From JAADHG01 sp964418645 (GTDB lineage: Bacteria; Bacteroidota; Bacteroidia; Flavobacteriales; Flavobacteriaceae): DNA of 64,000 bases. Location: NCBI GenBank assembly GCA_964418645.1, contig CAYQME010000004.1, positions 1 to 64,000 of the forward strand. Direction: 5' to 3'. The stretch's first letter is position 1; every line of letters starts with the position of its first letter. Position numbers and translations under genes: made by a program. Below the pieces are notes generated by a model that was given only the letters and a program-made list of their open reading frames with translations, did no database searches and was not told the origin of the DNA. Positions 1-8,406 of this stretch are shown piece by piece.

Positions 1-525
1 ATTTATTTTTTTAAAATAGTCGTCTTTGTGAATTCTCAACTTAATTTTGATATCCTTTGAGACCTTTCGACTGCGCTCAAGGTGACATTTTGTTTCATTA
101 GATATAGCTTTGATATCGTCATCAATCTCATTAGCAACATAATTTAAGTATTGAATCTCAACTGTATTTCCTTTAAATAAAAACAATTTCTTGGGTTGAA
201 AAAAATAAAGGTCTGGAAAATGTAAACCATCAAAATTATTGGACTGTAACTCTTCTACATCATTTTTTAAATCGTAAGTCAGGTATCCAAAAATCCAATC
301 GTTAGTAATGGATTGGTATTCTTTTAATTTATCGAAAGCATTTTCATAATCTGTTTGAATACTTGTAAACGCATCTACAGCCAAAATAGCATCATAGCTG
401 GTATACTCTTGATTATAATTGTTGGAATCTAACCAAGCGACATCATCAAATTGTTGAGCCCAATTAAGAAGATTCTCAACAAATAATTCAGAATGCTTAA
501 GTATTATATTCTTTTTTGTTCGCAA
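1..525 (-). CDS. Chorismate-binding enzyme (PabB / anthranilate synthase component I family), 3'-truncated by the window edge
   Basis: The visible 175 residues read open from a TTG at 525 (Met-Arg-Thr-Lys) to the left edge. No ATG start is available, because an in-frame stop lies a few codons upstream of the TTG. The N-terminal text (LLNWAQQFDDVAWLDSN, then a YDAILAVDAF stretch) resembles the N-terminal domain of flavobacterial aminodeoxychorismate synthase component I. The catalytic chorismate-binding half lies outside the window, so PabB versus TrpE cannot be settled. Oddity: residues near 147-156 (CHLERSRKVS) are encoded by a short palindrome-like repeat common in Bacteroidetes genomes (61-86), inserted in frame. 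A TAnnTTTG box sits upstream on the same strand (551-558). Confidence 0.75.
   Translation of the reverse strand, partial: MRTKKNIILKHSELFVENLLNWAQQFDDVAWLDSNNYNQEYTSYDAILAVDAFTSIQTDYENAFDKLKEYQSITNDWIFGYLTYDLKNDVEELQSNNFDGLHFPDLYFFQPKKLFLFKGNTVEIQYLNYVANEIDDDIKAISNETKCHLERSRKVSKDIKIKLRIHKDDYFKKIN
61..86. repeat. REP-like short interspersed sequence inside a coding region
   Basis: The bases CTTTCGACTGCGCTCAAGGT and their flanks match, from memory, a short sequence recurrent in Flavobacteriia genomes and often found between genes. Here it lies inside the chorismate-binding enzyme gene and is read through in frame as CHLERSRKVS. It is conspicuously GC-richer than its surroundings. Only one copy was noticed in this window, so the repeat status rests on recall of other genomes. 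Confidence 0.5.
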
Positions 526-550
526 TGAAATATCAAAATTTTTAAGTTGC

Positions 551-558
551 CAAAGTTA
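551..558 (-). promoter_or_regulatory. -7 box TAACTTTG for the chorismate-binding enzyme gene
   Basis: On the minus strand TAACTTTG matches the Bacteroidetes TAnnTTTG promoter element and lies about 25 bases before the TTG start at 525. It supports that start being the real 5' end of the gene. Confidence 0.45.
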
Positions 559-602
559 CATACTTAAAAAACAATAAACAGATACTTTATTCCATAATAG
601 CT

Positions 603-610
603 TACCTTTG
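603..610 (+). promoter_or_regulatory. -7 box TACCTTTG for the first helicase gene
   Basis: TACCTTTG fits the TAnnTTTG consensus and lies about 17 bases before the GTG start at 628. It supports the GTG start and implies a very short leader. Confidence 0.5.
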
Positions 611-627
611 TGCCTTAAATTTTTAAT

Positions 628-1983
628 GTGACATTTCAAGAATTAAAATTAACGACACCTTTACGTAATGCTTTAGACGATTTGGGGTTTGTAAATGCTA
701 CACCAATACAAGAACAATCGTTTAATGTTATTGGATCTGGAAAAGATGTCGTTGGTATAGCTCAAACAGGAACTGGGAAAACATTCGCCTATGCACTTCC
801 TATACTTAAGCACTTGCCATATTCGCAGCAAGAAAACCCAAGAGTTTTGGTTTTAGTTCCTACTAGAGAACTTGTGGTTCAAGTGGTTGAAGAATTTGAA
901 AAAATTGCAAAATATACCAATGTAAGAATTTTGGGTGTGTATGGAGGCACAAATATTAATACACAAAAGCAGGCTATTGCTCAAGGTTTAGACATTTTGG
1001 TGGCAACTCCAGGACGATTGTATGACTTGGCTTTAAGTAGAGTTTTACAACTAAAGTCAATTAAAAAATTGGTGATTGACGAAGTTGATGTGATGTTAGA
1101 TCTTGGGTTTAGACATCAATTATTGAATATTTTTGATTTATTGCCGCAACGTAGACAAAACATTATGTTTTCGGCAACCATGACCAAAGATGTCGATGTA
1201 TTAATTACCACTTATTTTATAAATCCTCAGCGTATTTCTATTGCTATTTCTGGAACACCTCTAGACAATATCTCTCAGCAACGCTATAAAGTTCCAAATT
1301 TTTATACCAAAGTAAATTTAGTAAATCACTTACTTCAAGATACAGAAACCTTTAATAAAGTATTAATTTTTGTGGCTTACAAACGTATGGCAGATCGGTT
1401 GTTTGAACAATTAGAAGAACTGTTTAACAATGAAATTTGTGTGATTCATTCTAACAAAACACAAAACTATAGATTACGAAGTATTGCTCAGTTTGAAAAG
1501 GGTGAGAACAGAATACTAATTGCTACTGATGTGATGGCACGTGGCTTGGATATTGAAAATATTTCGCATGTTATTAATTTTGACACACCTGACTATCCTG
1601 AAAATTATATGCACAGAATTGGAAGAACAGGTCGTGCAGAAAAAGAAGGACACTCTATTGTGTTATCTACCAAAAAAGAAGAAGATTCCATTGAAGACAT
1701 CGAGACATTAATGCAAATGGAAATTCCTATTATTGAAATTCCTCAAGCTGTTAAAATTTCAACGGAGCTTATTGAAGAAGAGCGTCCGCAGTTAAAAGAG
1801 CACTACAATCCTCATAAACGCAAAACAGAAGAACATACACCAGGAGAAGCTTTTCATGAAAAATCTGAAAAGAATAAAAAGGAAAATTTAGGAGGTTCAT
1901 ACAAATTTAAGATTGCTGCAAAATATAAGAAACCTAAAACGCGAGGCGATAAAAATTATAATAAGCAGAATAAGAGGAAATAA
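628..1983 (+). CDS. DEAD-box-family RNA helicase with a DEVD motif II
   Basis: ATP-dependent RNA helicase of superfamily 2, expected to remodel RNA or ribonucleoprotein in the cytoplasm. The Q motif lies near residues 20-30, Walker A AQTGTGKT at 45-52, PTREL at 78-82, motif II DEVD at 151-154, SAT at 182-184, ARGLD at 304-308 and HRIGRTGR at 329-336. After about residue 390 comes a lysine-rich basic tail, probably for RNA contact. Start is GTG; an overlapping ATG two bases upstream is out of frame. The fourth residue of motif II is Asp as usual but the third is Val instead of Ala, unlike the second helicase at 6512. The family is certain; the specific RNA target is unknown. Confidence 0.93.
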   Translation: MTFQELKLTTPLRNALDDLGFVNATPIQEQSFNVIGSGKDVVGIAQTGTGKTFAYALPILKHLPYSQQENPRVLVLVPTRELVVQVVEEFEKIAKYTNVRILGVYGGTNINTQKQAIAQGLDILVATPGRLYDLALSRVLQLKSIKKLVIDEVDVMLDLGFRHQLLNIFDLLPQRRQNIMFSATMTKDVDVLITTYFINPQRISIAISGTPLDNISQQRYKVPNFYTKVNLVNHLLQDTETFNKVLIFVAYKRMADRLFEQLEELFNNEICVIHSNKTQNYRLRSIAQFEKGENRILIATDVMARGLDIENISHVINFDTPDYPENYMHRIGRTGRAEKEGHSIVLSTKKEEDSIEDIETLMQMEIPIIEIPQAVKISTELIEEERPQLKEHYNPHKRKTEEHTPGEAFHEKSEKNKKENLGGSYKFKIAAKYKKPKTRGDKNYNKQNKRK

Positions 1984-2050
1984 AAATGTTTTTGTTATGC
2001 TTTTATATTTTATGCCTTTATTCATAAATTAGCCAAAACAATAAATTGAA

Positions 2051-2830
2051 ATGAAATCCAAACTTACTTACGCTTTACTCCTATTATTTTTATGTTCATC
2101 GTTTAATCCTTCAGAAGTAAAATGGGGTAAAACTGGGCATCGTGTTATTGGTGAAATTGCAGACAATTACCTTAAATCTAGTAGCAAGCATAAGATTCAG
2201 AAATTACTACACAGAAAATCATTAGCATTTGTATCAACATTTGCCGATGAGATAAAATCTGATAAAAGATATAATGAATTTTACACTTGGCACTATATTA
2301 ATATGCCTTTGGATGCTACTTACGAAACTTCAAAAAAGAATCCTAATGGTGATTTGGTAACAGGCATCGCTTACTGTAAAAAAGTTATTACAGATGAAAA
2401 TGCGTCTGATGATGATAAAGCCTTTTATTTAAAGCTACTCATTCATTTAGTAGGCGATTTACATCAACCTATGCACATCGGAAAAGCAGAAGACAAAGGT
2501 GGTAACGATGTAAAAGTACAATGGTTTTATAAAGATTCTAATTTGCATCGCGTTTGGGATACCGAAATGATTAACAGTTATGGCATGGGTTATGCTGAAT
2601 TGGCTGAAAATGCTGATGTTTTATCAAAAAAACAAGTAAAAGCCATTCAAGAAGGTACTATAATAGATTGGGTAAACGAAACTCATAAACTCTCGAATAA
2701 GGTTTACGCTTCTGTAAAAGCAGATGAAAATTTAAGATATCGGTATTCTTATGACCATTTTGAAACGATACGAACCCAACTACAAATTGCTGGAATTAGA
2801 TTAGCTAAAGTTTTAAATGATTTGTTTTAA
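2051..2830 (+). CDS. S1/P1-type zinc-dependent nuclease, secreted
   Basis: The product should be an exported phospholipase C/P1-type nuclease degrading single-stranded DNA or RNA, with three zinc ions. A signal peptide covers about residues 1-22 and leaves a mature N-terminus very close to Trp25, whose amino group is a zinc ligand in this family. Further expected ligands are visible: His30, Asp66, His81 (WHYIN), His132/Asp136/His138 (HLVGDLHQP), His142, Asp153, His166 and Asp170. The length of 259 residues is normal. It ends 6 bases before the convergent lpd gene. Likely role: nucleic acid scavenging outside the cytoplasm (inferred). Confidence 0.93.
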   Translation: MKSKLTYALLLLFLCSSFNPSEVKWGKTGHRVIGEIADNYLKSSSKHKIQKLLHRKSLAFVSTFADEIKSDKRYNEFYTWHYINMPLDATYETSKKNPNGDLVTGIAYCKKVITDENASDDDKAFYLKLLIHLVGDLHQPMHIGKAEDKGGNDVKVQWFYKDSNLHRVWDTEMINSYGMGYAELAENADVLSKKQVKAIQEGTIIDWVNETHKLSNKVYASVKADENLRYRYSYDHFETIRTQLQIAGIRLAKVLNDLF

Positions 2831-2836
2831 TTAATT

Positions 2837-4237
2837 CTAAATATGCAAAGGCCTATTCTCAGTAGCTGCTAATGCAGCTTCTTTAATGGCTTCAGTAAAT
2901 GTAGGATGCGCATGAGACATTCTTGAAATATCTTCAGCAGAGGCTCTGTATTCCATAGCAACTACAGCTTCAGCAATCATATCGGCAGCACGAGCACCAA
3001 CCATATGTACACCTAAAATTTCATCTGTTGTTGTGTCTGCTAGGATTTTTACAAATCCATCCAAGTCCATACTTGCACGACTTCTACCTAAAGCTCGCAT
3101 TGGGAACTGCCCCACTTTATAATCAATACCTGCTTCTTTAAGTTGTTCTTCAGTCTTACCAACAGTTGCAACTTCAGGCCAGGTGTAAACTACGCCAGGA
3201 ATTAAATTATAGTCGATGTGTGGTTTTTGACCTGCTAAAGTTTCGGCTACAAAAACACCTTCCTCTTCAGCTTTATGAGCTAACATTGCACCTTTAATAA
3301 CATCGCCAATAGCATAAATATTTGAAGCACTTGTTTGTAAGTGGTCATTTACTTCAACTTGTCCTCTATCATTTAATTTTACACCTGCTGCTTCAGCGTT
3401 TAAACCATCTGTATAAGGACGTCGTCCTACTGATACCAAGCAATAATCGCCTTTAAACTCAACTTCTTCCCCTTTTTTATTGTTTGCTTTTACAATAACT
3501 TCATTACCAAAACGCTCTACAGATGTTACTTTATGAGACGTATTAATTTTAAATTTTTGTTTTTTTAATACTTTATTTAATTCCTTAGATAATCCAGCAT
3601 CCATTGTTGGAATAATACGATCCATATATTCTATTATAGTAACTTCTGCACCCAAACGTTTATAGACTTGCCCAAGTTCTAAACCAATAACACCACCACC
3701 AATAACAATTAAATGTTTCGGTATTTCTTTAAGCTTTAAGGCTTCTGTTGATGTAATGATACGCTCTTTATCTAATTTGATAAAAGGTAAATTGGAAGGC
3801 TTACTTCCTGTAGCTATAATTGTGCTTTTTGCTTCAATTTCTAAATTTTCTTTTCCAGAAATAGTTATGTGAGTCTCATCTTTGAAACTTCCTAAACCTT
3901 CATATACATCAATTTTATTTTTCTTCATTAAAAAATCAATACCTCCAGTGGTTTGGTCAACAACAGATTGCTTACGTGCAATCATTTTTTCAAGATTGAC
4001 TTTTATATCTCCAGGAATATCAATACCATGCTCCTCAAAGTGTTTTACAGCATCTTCAAAGTGGTGTGATGAATCTAAAAGCGCCTTACTAGGAATACAA
4101 CCTACATTAAGGCAAGTACCACCAAGGGTTGCATATTTTTCAATGATAGCCGTTTTCATGCCTAATTGCGCGCAACGAATGGCTGCTACATAGCCTCCAG
4201 GACCAGAACCAATAATGGCGACATCGTATGAATTCAT
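2837..4237 (-). CDS. lpdA: Dihydrolipoyl dehydrogenase (E3)
   Basis: FAD-dependent E3 subunit that reoxidises dihydrolipoamide in the 2-oxo acid dehydrogenase complexes and glycine cleavage, reducing NAD. An FAD-binding GSGPGG lies at residues 10-15, the redox-active disulfide CLNVGC at Cys42/Cys47, an NAD-binding GGGVIG segment near residue 176, and the dimer-interface catalytic HxHPTxxE pair near His444/Glu449. The length of 466 residues is standard. It is monocistronic and convergent with the S1/P1 nuclease; no other complex subunit lies nearby, so the complex served cannot be read from context. Confidence 0.96.
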   Translation of the reverse strand: MNSYDVAIIGSGPGGYVAAIRCAQLGMKTAIIEKYATLGGTCLNVGCIPSKALLDSSHHFEDAVKHFEEHGIDIPGDIKVNLEKMIARKQSVVDQTTGGIDFLMKKNKIDVYEGLGSFKDETHITISGKENLEIEAKSTIIATGSKPSNLPFIKLDKERIITSTEALKLKEIPKHLIVIGGGVIGLELGQVYKRLGAEVTIIEYMDRIIPTMDAGLSKELNKVLKKQKFKINTSHKVTSVERFGNEVIVKANNKKGEEVEFKGDYCLVSVGRRPYTDGLNAEAAGVKLNDRGQVEVNDHLQTSASNIYAIGDVIKGAMLAHKAEEEGVFVAETLAGQKPHIDYNLIPGVVYTWPEVATVGKTEEQLKEAGIDYKVGQFPMRALGRSRASMDLDGFVKILADTTTDEILGVHMVGARAADMIAEAVVAMEYRASAEDISRMSHAHPTFTEAIKEAALAATENRPLHI

Positions 4238-4261
4238 AAATATAAATTAAATTTTGAAGTG

Positions 4262-4269
4262 CAAAAATA
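4262..4269 (-). promoter_or_regulatory. -7 box TATTTTTG for lpdA
   Basis: On the minus strand TATTTTTG followed by C fits the Bacteroidetes -7 element. It lies 25 bases before the lpdA ATG at 4237. Confidence 0.5.
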
Positions 4270-4334
4270 CAAACATATATTCAATTAATATCTACTACAA
4301 AATATAATTAGAGTACAGCTTCATTTTATTTAAT

Positions 4335-4342
4335 TAGCTTTG
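4335..4342 (+). promoter_or_regulatory. -7 box TAGCTTTG, probably driving a leaderless transcript
   Basis: TAGCTTTG ends only 5 bases before the ATG at 4348. If transcription starts 4-7 bases after the box, as usual in Bacteroidetes, the mRNA would begin at or next to the start codon. Confidence 0.45.
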
Positions 4343-4347
4343 CGTTT

Positions 4348-5904
4348 ATGGTAAAAGAAATTCAGATTAGAATTACGTTGCAAGATAAAAAAAAAGAAGG
4401 CACTTTAAAGCAAAAAGCTGCACGAATTGTAAATGTTAATCTTGAAGAAATTACAGCCATAAAAATCTTAAGAAAATCGATTGATGCTCGAAAATCTATC
4501 ATCATATTTAACTACAAAATAGCTGTTTATATTAATGAACAACCACCTGAAACATCTGAGTATCTTTTTACCTATAAAGATGTTTCTAAAGCCAAAGAAA
4601 TACATATTATTGGTTTTGGGCCAGCAGGTATGTTTGCCGCATTAAGATGCATCGAATTGGGTTATAAACCCATTGTTTTAGAACGTGGGAAAAATGTGCA
4701 AGAAAGACGACGTGATCTTCGCGCTATAAACCAGTTTCATGATGTTAATGAAGATTCCAACTATTGTTTTGGTGAAGGTGGTGCAGGAACCTATTCCGAC
4801 GGAAAACTATATACTAGAAGCCTAAAACGTGGTGACGTTCGTAGAATATTTGAAAATCTAGTGTTTCATGGTGCTTCAGGGCAAATTCTTATTGATGCAC
4901 ACCCACATATTGGCACAAATAAATTACCCAAAGTGATTCAAAATATTCGTGAAACCATTTTAAAATATGGTGGCGAAATACACTTTGAAAGTAGAGTTAC
5001 CAATTTTATTGTAAAAGACAACACTTTAAAAGCCATACAACTACAAAATGGGAATGTATTTGTTACAAAAGCAGTTATTTTAGCTACAGGACATTCTGCA
5101 AGAGATATTTATTATTTGTTACACAAGCAAAATATAGCTTTAGAAGCAAAATCCTTTGCCATGGGAGTTCGTGTGGAGCATCCGCAACACATTATTGACA
5201 GTATTCAATATCATTGTAAAGGGCATCGTGACACATTATTACCAGCCGCTTCTTATAGCTTAGTACATCAGGTAAATAACCGAGGTGTATATTCATTTTG
5301 TATGTGCCCTGGAGGTTTTATAGTGCCTGCGGCAACAGCAAATGGCGAAGTCGTAGTCAATGGAATGTCACCTTCTAAACGAAATAATACATTCGCTAAT
5401 TCTGGAATTGTTGTTGAAATTAATGTGGATCAGGACATTCCAAAATACAATCATTATGGAGTACTAAAAGGCTTAGAATATCAAAAAGATTTAGAACGAT
5501 TAGCATACACTTCAGGTGGTCGAAGCCAAACAGCACCTGGACAGCGTTTAACCGATTTTGTTGATGGTAAATTATCCAATTCATTAAATGACACCTCATA
5601 TCAACCTGGACTAAAATCGGCACCACTACATTCCTTATTGCCAAAAATAATTGGAAGTAAATTACGTAAAGGCATTACTGCATTTGGGCAAAAAATGAAA
5701 GGCTACTACACATATGAGGCCAATGTTGTTGGTGTAGAATCACGAACATCGTCTCCTGTAAAAATACCTAGAAACGACCAGTTAGAACATCCTGATGTTC
5801 AAGGTTTATTTCCTTGTGGTGAAGGTGGTGGCTATGCTGGAGGGATTGTGTCAGCAGCCATGGATGGAGAACGTTGTGCTGAAGCCGCAATTAAAAAATT
5901 GTAG
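4348..5904 (+). CDS. COG2509-type NAD(P)/FAD-dependent oxidoreductase of unknown substrate
   Basis: Flavoprotein of 518 residues. An N-terminal region of about 80 residues (basic, alpha/beta) precedes the dinucleotide-binding fold, which opens with GFGPAGMFAA at residues 89-98. A GEGGAGTYSDGKL segment and a C-terminal GEGGGYAGGI motif, typical of FAD contact in this uncharacterised family, follow. Homologues are widespread and annotated only as FAD-dependent dehydrogenases. It is a single gene, divergent from lpdA with about 110 bases between. The promoter box directly abuts the ATG. Fold is confident; substrate unknown. Confidence 0.88.
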   Translation: MVKEIQIRITLQDKKKEGTLKQKAARIVNVNLEEITAIKILRKSIDARKSIIIFNYKIAVYINEQPPETSEYLFTYKDVSKAKEIHIIGFGPAGMFAALRCIELGYKPIVLERGKNVQERRRDLRAINQFHDVNEDSNYCFGEGGAGTYSDGKLYTRSLKRGDVRRIFENLVFHGASGQILIDAHPHIGTNKLPKVIQNIRETILKYGGEIHFESRVTNFIVKDNTLKAIQLQNGNVFVTKAVILATGHSARDIYYLLHKQNIALEAKSFAMGVRVEHPQHIIDSIQYHCKGHRDTLLPAASYSLVHQVNNRGVYSFCMCPGGFIVPAATANGEVVVNGMSPSKRNNTFANSGIVVEINVDQDIPKYNHYGVLKGLEYQKDLERLAYTSGGRSQTAPGQRLTDFVDGKLSNSLNDTSYQPGLKSAPLHSLLPKIIGSKLRKGITAFGQKMKGYYTYEANVVGVESRTSSPVKIPRNDQLEHPDVQGLFPCGEGGGYAGGIVSAAMDGERCAEAAIKKL

Positions 5905-6053
5905 TAGAGTGCTTTATGTTACCATAACTATAATCTATTATAGAGTAGGAATTTAATCCAAACTTATTGTATCTTTGCCAGATTGATTTTTTATCTAAAT
6001 TCTATTTTTAAATAAATTTTCAATATATTCACAACAAAAAGTTATAGAAAATT

Positions 6054-6257
6054 ATGGGAAGACCTCCAACAAGACCTTTAGATTTAAGAGATGGATTTTA
6101 TATTGAAATAAGAAATAGAGGATCTAGAACAGGAATAAAAATAAGAAGAGATAATAAAAAGCAAATGGAATTTGCTATAAAAGAATACGAAAAAAGTAAG
6201 GATGTTATTGTTTTAGGTGAATACAAAAACGGTAAAGCCTTAAATAAAGTATCTTAA
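6054..6257 (+). CDS. Small conserved-looking protein of unknown function, 67 residues
   Basis: A 67-residue basic protein rich in Arg and Lys (MGRPPTRPLDLRDGFYIEIR...). No membrane segment, signal peptide or known catalytic motif is visible. The basic character and the neighbours (YwbE and an RNA helicase directly downstream, 22-base gaps) suggest a nucleic-acid or ribosome-linked role, but this is only context. A short start-to-stop gene in the same orientation with tight spacing makes it likely to be real. Confidence 0.7.
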   Translation: MGRPPTRPLDLRDGFYIEIRNRGSRTGIKIRRDNKKQMEFAIKEYEKSKDVIVLGEYKNGKALNKVS

Positions 6258-6279
6258 CAAAACGCTATAAAATATACTA

Positions 6280-6489
6280 ATGGAGACTACTCAATTGGAT
6301 GGTAAACTTAGAAAAGACATCCAAATTGGTAAACACGTTGCAATTGTTGAAAAGCATAATCAGCGTTCGGGTAGTCTAACTCATGGTATAGTTAAGCGGT
6401 TACTTACTAAGTCGCCAAATCACCCTCATGGTATTAAAGTACAATTAGAATCTGGTGAAGTTGGTCGTGTTAAAACTATTTTAGATTAA
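6280..6489 (+). CDS. YwbE family protein
   Basis: The 69-residue product matches the YwbE/DUF2196 family by its core: RKDIQIG, a QRSG segment, GIVKRLLTKSPNHPHGIKVQLESGEVGRVK. The family is a small beta-rich domain of unknown function, widespread in bacteria. It lies between the 67-residue basic protein and the helicase at 6512 with gaps of about 22 bases on both sides, so the three are probably one transcript. Family assignment is good; function is unknown. Confidence 0.87.
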   Translation: METTQLDGKLRKDIQIGKHVAIVEKHNQRSGSLTHGIVKRLLTKSPNHPHGIKVQLESGEVGRVKTILD

Positions 6490-6511
6490 CAATCTAAATA
6501 ATATTCTAAGT

Positions 6512-7747
6512 ATGTCCTTTAAAGCGCTTCAGTTAAGTAATTCTTTATTAAAAGCCATTTCTGAGAAAAATTATGGACTTCCTACACCTGTTCAGGAAAA
6601 TACTATTCCATTAGTATTAGATAAAAAAGATGTCATTGCCTCGGCACAAACTGGCACTGGAAAAACTGCTGCCTTTGCATTGCCAATTTTAGAATTATTA
6701 ATAACCAAACAAGACGCGCCAAAAAAAGGCAAAAAAATTAGGTCTCTAATTATTAGTCCAACACGTGAGCTTGCTGGACAAATTGAAAACGACTTCAAAG
6801 TATACGGAAAACACACCAATTTAAGAACATCTGTAGTTTTTGGAGGCACATCTATTGAACCTCAAAAGGATATTCTTAAAAAGGGTATTGATATTTTAGT
6901 AGCAACTCCTGGGAGACTACTTGATTTACACAAACAAGACATCATTAATCTAGATTATATCGAAATTTTAGTATTAGATGAAGCCGATTTAATGCTAGAC
7001 ATGGGTTTTATTGATGATGTTAAAAAAATAGAGCGTTTGTGCCCAAAAACTAAGCAAACATTATTGTTTTCGGCTACTATGCCTTTCAAGGTTGAGCAAT
7101 TAGCTAAGACTATCTTAAAGACACCTGAAAAAGTTCAAATTTCCCCTACCTCTTCAGTTACAAAAAGCATTAATCAGTGGTTATACTTTGTGCCCAAACC
7201 AAAGAAAATTGAACTGTGCTTGCATTTACTTAGAAATACAATAAAAGGAAACATTATTATTTTTAGACGTACAAAATTTGGAGTAGATAAATTAGAAAAA
7301 ACACTACTCAAAAACAATTATAATGTAGATAGTATTCATGGTGATAAAACACAAAGCGCAAGACAAACTGCTTTTAATAAATTTAAAAATAAAGAAGTTA
7401 ATATTTTAATAGCAACAGATGTTGCCGCTCGTGGTCTTGATATTGACAATCTAGATGCTGTTATTAATTTCGATATGCCAAATGTAGCTGAAACCTATGT
7501 ACATCGTATTGGAAGAACTGGAAGAGCTGGAAATACTGGAATTTCCTATTCGTTCTGTTCTGCTGATGAAAAAAGCTATGTATTAAGCATTCAGAAATTA
7601 ATACATACTACCATTACTGTTGAAGAAAATCATCCATATCCTTTAGATCCTAAAGCAAAACCTGAAGTACATAAAAAGAAAGGTAGTAAACATAGAAAAG
7701 GAAGAAAATCGGTCGCTTCAAAAAAGAATAAAAAACGCTGGTATTAA
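6512..7747 (+). CDS. DEAD-box RNA helicase, RhlE-like
   Basis: ATP-dependent RNA helicase. Walker A AQTGTGKT lies at residues 45-52, SPTREL at about 82-87, a canonical DEAD at 156-159, SAT at 187-189, ARGLD and HRIGRTGR in the second RecA-like domain, and a strongly basic C-terminal tail (about residues 380-411, many Lys/Arg). The short 411-residue form without an extra RNA-binding domain is RhlE-like. Last gene of a probable three-gene transcript with YwbE. It converges on a CPBP-family gene; a short hairpin (7764-7786) lies between them. Confidence 0.93.
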   Translation: MSFKALQLSNSLLKAISEKNYGLPTPVQENTIPLVLDKKDVIASAQTGTGKTAAFALPILELLITKQDAPKKGKKIRSLIISPTRELAGQIENDFKVYGKHTNLRTSVVFGGTSIEPQKDILKKGIDILVATPGRLLDLHKQDIINLDYIEILVLDEADLMLDMGFIDDVKKIERLCPKTKQTLLFSATMPFKVEQLAKTILKTPEKVQISPTSSVTKSINQWLYFVPKPKKIELCLHLLRNTIKGNIIIFRRTKFGVDKLEKTLLKNNYNVDSIHGDKTQSARQTAFNKFKNKEVNILIATDVAARGLDIDNLDAVINFDMPNVAETYVHRIGRTGRAGNTGISYSFCSADEKSYVLSIQKLIHTTITVEENHPYPLDPKAKPEVHKKKGSKHRKGRKSVASKKNKKRWY

Positions 7748-7763
7748 TACTTCGCTACATGTA

Positions 7764-7786
7764 TTTCCTTAATATTACGAAGGAAA
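7764..7786. terminator. Short hairpin between convergent helicase and CPBP genes
   Basis: TTTCCTT (7764-7770) pairs with AAGGAAA (7780-7786) across a 9-base loop. The CPBP stop codon (7775-7777, minus strand) lies inside the loop. There is no clear T tract, so the terminator function is weakly supported. Confidence 0.3.
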
Positions 7787-8401
7787 CCCAAGCATACTTC
7801 CCATGCCAACAGTAAACAACCAACAGCCATAAATAGCATGCTCTATGGATACTAAAAGTGTTGATTTTGTTTTGCTATATGTATAGGCAAATAATAATCC
7901 TCCAAAAAAAGTAAGCACTAAAACCAAGGTATTTCTAAAAAATATATGACCAAGTGAAAATACAATGGCGTTAACAAACAATAATAAATTAAGGTTTTTA
8001 AAAAATGAATCGTACCGTTGAAAAAAGAATGTTCTATAAATCAATTCTTGTGGATAAACAGATAAGAAACTATAGACAAACAAGATTATTATCCATAATT
8101 TAGGTTTATTGAGTATTACATTGAATAAGACATCTTTATTAGTAAACCAAACAAACGCAGTCGTTATTATGGCAATAACTATAAATTTGATAGACGTATG
8201 CTTCCAGAAGGCTTTCCAATTAATGTTTGAAGCAATCTTGAATTTATTCTTTTCAATTTTTAGTAGTATAAAAATGATATACAAAAAGCCGATGACTCCA
8301 ATAAACAGCTTTATTCTAAAGTGAAAATTTTGTGTAAATGTTATTGGGAGAATTATGAATAGGATTAAAAATTCAGCTAATTTATATTTGGTTGATGACA
8401 T
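7775..8401 (-). CDS. CPBP-family intramembrane protease-like protein (Rce1/Abi family)
   Basis: Integral membrane protein of 208 residues with about six hydrophobic helices. The Abi/CPBP signature region reads PQELIYRTFFFQR, followed by a FSLGHIFF segment and a final HAIYGCWLF. The first Glu of the usual EExxxR motif is Gln here, so protease activity is not assured. Start: the ATG at 8401 is preferred over an upstream in-frame TTG at 8410 that would overlap the Lrp gene. It is co-directional with the Lrp-type regulator and only 5 bases after it, so they are probably co-transcribed. Confidence 0.82.
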   Translation of the reverse strand: MSSTKYKLAEFLILFIILPITFTQNFHFRIKLFIGVIGFLYIIFILLKIEKNKFKIASNINWKAFWKHTSIKFIVIAIITTAFVWFTNKDVLFNVILNKPKLWIIILFVYSFLSVYPQELIYRTFFFQRYDSFFKNLNLLLFVNAIVFSLGHIFFRNTLVLVLTFFGGLLFAYTYSKTKSTLLVSIEHAIYGCWLFTVGMGSMLGFPS

Positions 8402-8406
8402 AAAAA

